From assembly GCA_938743325.2 (NCBI GenBank), contig OW568867.1, positions 939,974 through 1,003,973 on the forward strand: a stretch of 64,000 nt of DNA, given 5' to 3'. The stretch is from Pycnococcus provasolii (taxonomy: Eukaryota > Chlorophyta > Pseudoscourfieldiophyceae > Pseudoscourfieldiales > Pycnococcaceae). Within the stretch, counting starts at the first letter, position 1. Each line of letters opens with the position of its first letter. The position numbers and the translations under genes are program-made. The notes below the pieces were generated by a model. That model did not search any database and was not told the origin of the DNA. It worked only from the letters and a program-made list of their open reading frames with translations. Shown piece by piece: positions 57,334 to 64,000 of the stretch.

Positions 57334-57522
57334 GTGTACTACTTGTTAAAACCAAACGTTGTTTTGTTTGGCTTGGTTGTGTCTGGCGGCTACGACGGTT
57401 GGACAACCGTCTTCAACCCGAGCACGGGTAAGCGTCGTCAAGTTGGCCACTTCGTGAGTCCGGGTACGGACGGGCGTCTGCAGGGCGACAACCCCACCGC
57501 GTACCAGATGTGGAGTAAGTGA
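57334..57522 (+). other. Short protein-like frame, no ATG
   Basis: This frame reads GGYDGWTTVFNPSTGKRRQ and DGRLQGDNPTAYQMWSK before a stop, which looks like real protein. It opens with GTG and no in-frame ATG is present. It may be a last exon or a remnant. Family unknown. Confidence 0.25.
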
Positions 57523-57610
57523 GGTAGTTTGTACACGACCACTGTAAAGTTCACATATGTATAGTATGCACTGTAGAGGAGCTGGAGTTTGATTCATCAG
57601 GTTTTCAACG

Positions 57611-58543
57611 TTAGTTTGTTACAGTCAATCGGTTGTGGGCAAAAAATGGCCCGACGACGCCTTCAGGGGGTGCCTGGCCGTTTTCTCCCCAGCACGCGAT
57701 ACTACCGTCGCGTCGCAACGCTAGCGAGTGGTGACCACCTGCGGCGACCGCGACGAAGTCGCCGTCCAAGCCGTCGGGAGGCGCCTGGTCATAGGTGTTG
57801 TCTCCCCAGCACGCGACGCTCCCGTCGCGTCGAAGCGCCAGCGAGTGAATGCCACCTGCGGCGATCGCGATGAAGTCGCCGTCGATGCCGTCGGGAGGTG
57901 CCTGGCCGTGATCGTTATTCCCCCAGCACGCTACGCTCCCGTCGCGTCCCAACGCAAGCGAGTGAACAGCACCTGCGGCGATCTCGACGAAGTTGCCGTC
58001 GACGCCGTCGGGAGGCGCTTGGCCGTTGATGTTTCTTCCCCAGCACGCGACGCTCCCGTCGCGTCGCAACGCCAGCGAGTGAACATGACCTCCGGCGATG
58101 GCGACGAAGTTGCCGTCGTCGCTAGTGGGAGGCGCTTTGCCGTAGAGATTGCTTCCCCACCACGCGACGCTCCCGTCGCGTCGTATCGCCAGCGAGTGGT
58201 GACCACCTGCGGCGATCGCGATGAAGTCGCCGTCGACGCCAGCGGGAGGCGCCTTGCCGTTGAGATTGCTTCCCCAGCACGCGACGTTCCCGTCGCGTCG
58301 AAGCGCCAGCGCGTGATTATCACCTGCGGCGATTGCGACAAAGTCGCCGTCGATGCCGTCGGGAGGCGCTCGGCCGTAGCGGTTGTATCCCCAACAAGCG
58401 ACGCTCCCGTCGCGTCGTATCGCCAACGAGTGACTATCACCAGCGGCAATCACACAGCCAAATCGCTCACGCTCTTTGGTCATTCTGCGTTCGTGCTGCC
58501 ACTTGAAGAAGACACGGACAGCAGCTTCTGCGCGTTCGTCCAT
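57611..58543 (-). CDS. RCC1-like repeat protein
   Basis: This 310-residue protein starts at the ATG at 58543; upstream codons open only with TTG. After a short basic helix (AVRVFFKWQHERR) come seven tandem 37-residue repeats of the form HSLALRRDGSVACWG then APPDGIDGDFVAIAAG. This is the regular RCC1 blade, so a seven-bladed propeller is expected. The 111-bp DNA repeats are very similar, pointing to recent homogenisation. RCC1 itself is a Ran exchange factor, but this simple repeat type is widespread with no fixed function, so no role is assigned. One blade has AWWG instead of ACWG. Confidence 0.75.
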   Translation of the reverse strand: MDERAEAAVRVFFKWQHERRMTKERERFGCVIAAGDSHSLAIRRDGSVACWGYNRYGRAPPDGIDGDFVAIAAGDNHALALRRDGNVACWGSNLNGKAPPAGVDGDFIAIAAGGHHSLAIRRDGSVAWWGSNLYGKAPPTSDDGNFVAIAGGHVHSLALRRDGSVACWGRNINGQAPPDGVDGNFVEIAAGAVHSLALGRDGSVACWGNNDHGQAPPDGIDGDFIAIAAGGIHSLALRRDGSVACWGDNTYDQAPPDGLDGDFVAVAAGGHHSLALRRDGSIACWGENGQAPPEGVVGPFFAHNRLTVTN

Positions 58544-58661
58544 CTTTATGTTATGCGTGACTTGACGGAATGGACGGGATTTACCTCGCAGATAGGCGTC
58601 GAGAAGAGGATGAGTGAAGATGAGCAGGTTCCGAAAAGGTTCGACGGAAAAAACAAAACCC

Positions 58662-58700
58662 AAACCCCTAAAACGCAACTGGGGTTGCGTTTAGGGGTTT
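58662..58700. repeat. Telomere-like inverted repeat
   Basis: AAACCCCTAAAACGCAAC (58662-58679) pairs with 58684-58700, with one bulged A and a short loop. It lies upstream of the RCC1-like ATG and is built from telomere-like CCCCTAAA sequence. Confidence 0.8.
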
Positions 58701-59785
58701 CGCTATCGAGGAAACCCCTAAACTACTTTCGCCCATCGCAAGCACTCACCCACATCAGTACATCACGGGCCTCCCCATCCAGCACCATGCGGGCGTGAAT
58801 TGCCTACCATCAGTGCAACCGAAAGGGAAGGGATGGGCGTGGAAAGCAGGATGCCTAGTTTTAATGGCATGGCTGAGTTGCTGGGGCAGTGGGGCGCAAA
58901 CGACGAAGGGAGAATGTTGGGAGAAGATGGAAGAGTGCAGCGGCGGAACATGGGAGAAAGGATGGCAGCGCTGCCATTGGTCATTGCCCCGCGTACGCGT
59001 ACGTAGGTCGTTACGCGAGGAGAGGCAATGGCGCGCACGAAAGCAAGCCGAGGAGTGTACCACAACAACGAAGCGCAGATGGAGAATGGGAATGCAGCTG
59101 GCGATCGTGGCGGCATGGCTGATACTCGCAGCCACCATCACTACAGGCGTGGGTTGCGTGAGCTGGCTGGCATATATGGGCATGCAAACGGTGGGGATGC
59201 GCATGGGACCGGCGGTGGCGGCCACGGCGATGAGCAGGCGGCCGGCACGGCTAGTAGACGCGCTCACGCCTATAGTTGCCACATTACCTAGTCATACGAT
59301 TTTCGGGGTGGTCATGACGCGTCATGTGACGGTCATGACCCCGACGTCATGACGTTACCTCGTCATGACCCCCTCCTCAGAAAAAAAAGGGTTAGGACTA
59401 ACCCCGAATTAGCAAATACTTTCCGCTAAGAGTATTAACAATTTGACCAACCTCGTGCCGCGAGTGAGTGCTTCGAATCAAACCTAACTGCCAAAAAAAA
59501 TGGCTGTTGTTATTGGCTTCGTTCTGCACGACACTGGCCGACGGTCGGCCGCATACCGGAGGCAAAATTTTTTTTCAACCTGTGCGTCAAACTGCCAGCC
59601 TGGCAATTAGTAGTGTAGTACCGCGGAATCACGGCGGCCGCCGCGCGAGCATGCGTCTGCCTCAGGGACTTCAGCAGTCGTGTTGCCGCTCGCAGCGCCA
59701 GCAGCGTCCGCAATAGCAACAAATGAGAGATGATCCTGAAAATGAGTAAATGACCATTCACCTTTCACCATTCATTGCCAGCCTG
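58701..59785. other. Subtelomeric stretch, no supported gene
   Basis: Overlapping frames of 170-185 codons exist on both strands (58755-59352), but neither is clearly protein-like. TTGCCAGCCTGGCAA, a 15-bp palindrome followed by TTAG, occurs near 59776-59790, with a near copy near 59595. Confidence 0.4.
59311..59369. repeat. Cluster of four GTCATGAC palindromes
   Basis: Exact copies at 59311-59318, 59332-59339, 59346-59353 and 59362-59369, with related GTCATGTGAC between the first two. Nothing like this density occurs elsewhere in the window. Confidence 0.85.
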
Positions 59786-59789
59786 GCAA

Positions 59790-59946
59790 TTAGGGTTAGG
59801 GTTAGGGTTAGGGTTACCATTAGGGTTAGGGTTAGGGTTACGATTGGTAGGGTTAGGGTTAGGGTTAGGGTTACCATTAGGGTTACCATTAGGGTTAGGG
59901 TTAGGGTTACCATTAGGGTTACCATTAGGGTTACCATTTGGGTTAG
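59790..59946 (+). repeat. Interstitial TTAGGG block with variants
   Basis: About 25 TTAGGG-type units broken by TTACCATTAGGG and TTACGATTGG variants, in the same orientation as the telomere. Confidence 0.95.
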
Positions 59947-60071
59947 ATAGGCCGAAAGTGACAATAAGAAAAAGTGACAATAAGGAATTCCCGACTTTAT
60001 TCGTTGTTCAAGAGTGGCCCCCCCCCCCGCAATTGCTTTTCCTTAGCCCTCCGTGGCCCCCTCCTTGGTAA

Positions 60072-60104
60072 TAGGGTTAGGGTTAGGGTTAGGGTTAGGG
60101 TTAG
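60072..60104 (+). repeat. Second interstitial TTAGGG block
   Basis: Five or so clean TTAGGG units, ending TTAGATAGGCC, the same TTAGATAGGCC that follows the previous block. Confidence 0.95.
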
Positions 60105-60516
60105 ATAGGCCCAAATTGCCACTTGTTCCAGATTGCCACTTAGGATACCACCCTCTAGTCGGGGAAAATGAACGGGGAGAGACAGATTTCTGATACCACC
60201 CCTAGTCGGAGAAAGTGGTCGGGGAGGGATCAAGTTCCCTAGTCGGGGAAAATGGTTTGGGAGGTCCCCTCTGGCCCTCAGGCCCTCTGTCTCCTCGCCA
60301 TGCCGGCGCTCAGGCTCACCCCCTTTGTCTCTCTCCCCTCTCTCGTTTGACCGTCATTCTCCACTTCACTCCCCGCCCGCGGCCATGGCCAACGCCACCA
60401 CCGCACCACCGCACCACTATTGCCACCTCACCTCCAACACCTCACCACCACTGACATCCCACCACCACCACTACCACACTGGCGGCCGCACCACTGTTGA
60501 GGGGCACGCGCAGGCT

Positions 60517-60690
60517 GCTGTGGAGACGCGGCAGGGGCATGCGCAGACAGGGTGCTGTGGAGACGCGGCAGGGGCATGCGCAGACAGGGTGCTGTGGAGA
60601 CGCGGCAGGGGCATGCGCAGACAGGGTGCTGTGGAGACGCGGCAAGGGCATGCGCAGACAGGGTGCTGTGGAGACGCGGCACTGACCACT
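60517..60690 (+). repeat. 37-bp minisatellite, about 4.7 copies
   Basis: GCTGTGGAGACGCGGCA recurs exactly at 60517, 60554, 60591, 60628 and 60665. The unit is 37 bp, so no single frame persists. It is followed to about 60925 by CAC/CCA trinucleotide-rich sequence. Confidence 0.9.
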
Positions 60691-61194
60691 GACGACACCA
60701 CCACCACCACCACCACCAGACCACCACCACCACCAGATCACCACCACCACCACCACCACCGACACCAGCGCCATGCCACCACCACTGGCCACCACTGACA
60801 CCACCACCACCACCACCAGACCACCACCACCACCGACACCAGCGCCATCCCACCACCACCACTGACACCACCACCACCAGACCACCACTGACACCACCAC
60901 CACCACCACCACCACCAGACCACCACCTTAGGTTATAACCTAATTTAGGTTGCGGAAGAGGCGGCGGCGGCGGCGCGGGCCCTGTAAAACAACTTGTAAA
61001 TTAAGTTCAAATATATATGATATGTCGCTGACGTCCTAGGACGTCCTTAAACCCCTCTCGGGACGTCCCGTCAGGTCCCATGTCCGGGTCGGGGGCGTTC
61101 CATCCGACGGTTTAGGTCGTCCCATGGGAGGAGAGAAAAGCTTCCCCGGGGAAGGAATGTTTCCGGTAGGTCCCATGTCCCTACCGGGTAGTGC

Positions 61195-61572
61195 CTTCCG
61201 TCCAACGGGAGTTTTGGTCGGGGGCATTCCGTCCGACGGGAGTTTTGGTCGAGGCATTCCGTCCGACGGGAGTTTTGGTCGGGGGCATTCCGTCCGACGG
61301 GAGTTTTGGTTGGGGTCGTTCCGTCCGACGGGAGTTTTGGTCGAGGCATTCCGTCCAACGGGAGTTTTGGTTGAGGCGTTCCGTCCGACGGGAGTTTTGG
61401 TCGGGGGCATTCCGTCCAACGGGAGTTTTGGTCGGGGGCATTCCGTCCGACGGGAGTTTTGGTCGGGGCCTCGGGGGCATTCCGTCCGACGGGAGTTTTG
61501 GTCGGGGGCATTCCGTCCGACGGGAGTTTTGGTCGGGGGCGTTCCGTCCGACGGGTGTTTTGGTCGGGGGGC
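61195..61572 (+). repeat. 28-31-bp minisatellite, 12 copies
   Basis: The unit is CCGTCCGACGGGAGTTTTGG plus a short G-rich linker that varies (GTCGGGGGCATT or GTCGAGGCATT). It yields long proline/arginine frames on the - strand that I reject as coding. Confidence 0.9.
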
Positions 61573-61738
61573 GTTAATAAAACGTCTCTTGTAAAAGAGC
61601 AAGCTCGTTATCGTCAGTCGTGACTTCGATTTGGTAACCACGGCGGTGGCGGAGGCGGAGGCGGTGGCCATGTCCATCTACCGGGTACCCGGGAGGGAGA
61701 GAGAAAAGCTTCCCCGGGGAAGGAAAAGTTAGCGGTAC

Positions 61739-61835
61739 CCGGTAGGTCCGAGCCGACAGGAGTAGAGTGGTTCCCCGTTGTTGTTTTGGGAGAGAAAAGC
61801 TTCCCCGGGGAAGGAATGTTACCGGAATAGGACAT
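61739..61835 (+). repeat. 97-bp direct repeat, copy A
   Basis: Identical to 62439-62535. It contains one CTTCCCCGGGGAAG palindrome. The two copies flank the telomere-like array. Confidence 0.95.
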
Positions 61836-62438
61836 ACTTAGGGTTAAAGATTGGGGGTTTGTGATTGGGGGTTTGTGATTTGGGGGTTCCAAGGTTAGGG
61901 TTTTTTGATGGGGGTTTACGATTGGGGGTTTGGGATTGGGGGTTCCAAGGTTAGGGTTTTTTGATTAGGGTTAGGGTTATACTTAGGGTTAAAGATTGGG
62001 GGTTTGTGATTGGGGGTTTGGGATTGGGGGGGTTCCAAGGTTAGGGTTTTTTGATTAGGGTTAGGGTTATACTTAGGGTTAAAGATTGGGGGTTTGTGAT
62101 TGGGGGTTTGTGATTGGGGGTTCCAAGGTTAGGGTTTTTTGATTAGGGTTAGGGTTATACTTAGGGTTAAAGATTGGGGGTTTGTGATTGGGGGTTTGTG
62201 ATTGGGGGTTCCAAGGTTAGGGTTTTTTGATTAGGGTTAGGGTTATACTTAGGGTTAAAGATTGGGGGTTTGTGATTGGGGGTTTGTGATTGGGGGTTCC
62301 AAGGTTAGGGTTTTTTGATTAGGGTTAGGGTTATACTTAGGGTTAAAGATTGGGGGTTTGTGATTGGGGGTTTGGGATTGGGGGTTCCAAGGTTAGGGTT
62401 ATTTCCCCTTGGTACAATCACCCTAACCTTAACCTTAA
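61836..62438 (+). repeat. 88-90-bp array of degenerate telomere units
   Basis: The start ACTTAGGGTTAAAGATTGGG recurs at 61836, 61981, 62071, 62159, 62247 and 62335. Each unit mixes TTAGGG with GATTGGGGGTTTG. The strand is almost free of C. Confidence 0.95.
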
Positions 62439-62535
62439 CCGGTAGGTCCGAGCCGACAGGAGTAGAGTGGTTCCCCGTTGTTGTTTTGGGAGAGAAAAGC
62501 TTCCCCGGGGAAGGAATGTTACCGGAATAGGACAT
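62439..62535 (+). repeat. 97-bp direct repeat, copy B
   Basis: Exact copy of 61739-61835, forming the right boundary of the telomere-like array. Confidence 0.95.
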
Positions 62536-62755
62536 GCCCAAGGCGATGAACACGACACGAGAACACACACTTTACGGTCGGTACAGTTCTGCTGCGACGG
62601 CGTTCCGAGAGGCAGTGCTACTGATTGTTAAAGCAATAAAATATTTACTTGACATATGCACACACACACACACACGCACGCACACAAAGAGAAAGAGAAG
62701 ACATCACACATTGTTGTCGCAACCAAAAAGAACCAAAATTATACTCCGTTGCACG

Positions 62756-63559
62756 TCACCGACGCTGACGAGCTTGCGCATGTCCACTGTGACCACGGCC
62801 GCCGCCAACGCTCCGCCCACCGCCAGCGTAGCTTGGCGTCGCACCCCACACGGGAGGTGCCTGATATGGCTGAGCTGAGCTTGCAATAATCGTGTCGACA
62901 TCATTCGCGTAAATCTCAAATGGATTTTTTGGAACGACTGGCTCCACCATGCTGCCCAACCATGCACCTGTCGACGGATGCGTGATCGCACCGGTGATGT
63001 CGTCCACCTTTAGCTGCGTTTTGACTCTCGTATCCACCGGCGGGGGGCGAAGCGGCCATCGGCTGGCATCGGCCGCTGAAGGTGGATCAAGGCCAATGAC
63101 TGTTGCCACGGCAGCTGTTGCGACATTTGCAGGAGGGAGTGGCAAAGCACCTGTATCGTCTACGTCGTCCTCGTCGTCCTCATCGACCTCCTCCTTCTCG
63201 TTGTCGAGATTGTTGTTGTCCTCAGCCTGCTGCTGCTCCTCCTCCTCAGCGGGGAGCGAAAAATAAGCCTCACGGGCTTCCTTCTTGAGGCGAAGCCGGC
63301 GCGCTACGTCGTCCTCGTCGTCCTCGTCGACCTCCTCCTCCTCGTTGTCGAGATTGTTGTTGTCCTCAGGCGGTGGTGGTGGCGGTGGCGGGCGGGCGGC
63401 GGCATCTTCGGCGGCGGCGGTGGCGGCGGCGGGGGAGGCGGAGGCAGCGGTGGCATGTGGCCGCGGTGGTGGTGGCGGTGGCGGGCGGGCGGCGGCATCT
63501 TCGACGGCGGCGGTGGCGGCGGCGGGGGAGGCGGAGGCAGCGGTGGCATTGCCGGAAGC
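62756..63559 (-). pseudogene. Start-less gene remnant or 3' exon
   Basis: On the - strand a frame of 266 codons is open from just after a TAG (63560) to a TGA at 62756, with no ATG at its start. It reads as protein: two copies of EDAAARPPPPPPP, two copies of EDNNNLDNE followed by VDEDDEDDV, the basic link RRLRLKKEAREAYFSLP, then VKTQLKVDDITGAITHP and MVEPVVPKNPFEIYAND, and a Gly/Arg-rich tail GGGRSVGGGRGHSGHAQ. Its 5' side is subtelomeric palindrome sequence. Either the 5' end was lost by subtelomeric rearrangement or an upstream exon joins at the AG near 63558. Confidence 0.5.
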
Positions 63560-63699
63560 CTACCGGGTACCTTTCTTCCCCGGGGAAGCTTTACTGTTCT
63601 CTCCTATGGATAGGGGATACCGCTAACTTTTCCTTCCCCGGGGAAGCTTTACTCCCCTTCCCTCCCTTCGCAATGGCGAAAGAAGGAGGGAGGAGGAGA

Positions 63700-64000
63700 C
63701 CCGTAACCCTATTTATAACCCTAGTCGAAACCCTAAATATAACCCTAGTGATAACCCTAGTTATAACCCTAGATCTAGGGTTAGGGTTAGGGTTAGGGTT
63801 AGGGTTAGGGTTAGGGTTAGGGTTAGGGTTAGGGTTAGGGTTAGGGTTAGGGTTAGGGTTAGGGTTAGGGTTAGGGTTAGGGTTAGGGTTAGGGTTAGGG
63901 TTAGGGTTAGGGTTAGGGTTAGGGTTAGGGTTAGGGTTAGGGTTAGGGTTAGGGTTAGGGTTAGGGTTAGGGTTAATGGTTATGGTTAGGGTTAGGGTTA
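63700..64000 (+). repeat. Telomere, TTAGGG array, chromosome end
   Basis: From about 63775 TTAGGG repeats run to the window edge (about 37 units), with variants TTAATGG and TTATGG near 63974-63987. Just inside, 63700-63772 carries degenerate units in the opposite orientation, meeting head to head at ACCCTAGATCTAGGGT, a perfect palindrome. Confidence 0.97.

Larger units (their letters stand above)
61141..63646. repeat. CTTCCCCGGGGAAG palindrome, six dispersed copies
   Basis: A perfect 14-bp palindrome occurs at 61141-61154, 61709-61722, 61800-61813, 62500-62513, 63575-63588 and 63633-63646. Four copies have AAAAG before and GAA after; the two rightmost are in the opposite flanking orientation. 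They mark the subtelomere. Confidence 0.9.

Noticed and set aside
58755-59352. Two overlapping frames of 175 and 185 codons
   Set aside because: Neither has a recognisable domain, and they cover the same DNA on opposite strands in repeat-rich subtelomere.
60442-60915. Val/Trp-rich frames on the - strand
   Set aside because: Translation of CAC/CCA trinucleotide repeats.
61036-61677. 213-codon frame of Pro/Lys/Arg repeats on the - strand
   Set aside because: It is the 28-31-bp minisatellite read in frame. Similar frames occur in other phases, and no protein-like flanks exist.
63304-63549. 81-codon proline/histidine frame
   Set aside because: Out-of-frame shadow of the start-less remnant, whose acidic/proline frame continues far longer into unique sequence.

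Overview
The window is nuclear DNA from a photosynthetic, intron-poor microalga and runs to a chromosome end. From about 63775 to 64000 it is almost pure TTAGGG, with the G-rich strand running toward the right edge, so the right edge is a telomere. The gene set is algal or plant-like: a plant-type phytoene desaturase relative (PDS), tocopherol cyclase (VTE1), UDP-sulfoquinovose synthase (SQD1), a chloroplast-type rhodanese, an AP2-domain protein and an organelle-targeted GatB. Almost every gene is a single exon. The one convincing intron, in the MIC60 gene, has a perfect TACTAAC branch site. Circularly permuted tRNA genes point to a small-genome alga (known in prasinophyte greens, Cyanidioschyzon and a chlorarachniophyte nucleomorph). 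I cannot name the species.

Layout. 1-2.2 kb: a 201-bp tandem repeat and a doubtful gag-like frame. 2.3-20 kb: a low-complexity coiled-coil protein, rhodanese, WD40 protein, NPL4-like protein, a GT32-FkbM fusion, a TPR protein and an AP2 protein. 21.7-28.6 kb: one 2,296-residue ARM-repeat protein. 28.8-48.4 kb: a YEATS-like/TKL kinase, PDS, a SET-domain methyltransferase, a two-domain voltage-gated channel with EF hands, a GT29 sialyltransferase-like protein, a DDX49/Dbp8 helicase, VTE1, a methyltransferase-like protein and SQD1. 48.5-55.4 kb: a 1.9-kb inverted repeat whose arms each carry two permuted tRNA-Val genes around a Ty1/copia integrase scar. The right arm is the parental locus (intact gatB and MIC60 starts); the left arm is an inverted copy with both genes cut short. 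57-58.5 kb: an RCC1-like protein. 58.7-64 kb: subtelomere, with interstitial telomere blocks, minisatellites, a repeated 14-bp palindrome, a 97-bp direct repeat, one start-less gene remnant and the telomere.

The most notable content is the permuted tRNA pair. In tRNA-Val(CAC) and tRNA-Val(AAC) the 3' half of the gene lies upstream of the 5' half. Both break between positions 37 and 38, fold into complete cloverleaves, keep an A box, and are followed by a 9-10 nt T tract. A decayed third-type copy lies beside them. Other notable items are the YEATS-kinase fusion, a desaturase lacking the usual FAD-binding Asp, and many perfect hairpins, some inside coding sequence.

Several of the genes have related roles: PDS and VTE1 (plastid isoprenoids and antioxidants), SQD1 (thylakoid sulfolipid), the rhodanese (plastid), gatB and MIC60 (organelle translation and cristae). 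GT32-FkbM and GT29 suggest an active Golgi glycan pathway. They are not an operon.
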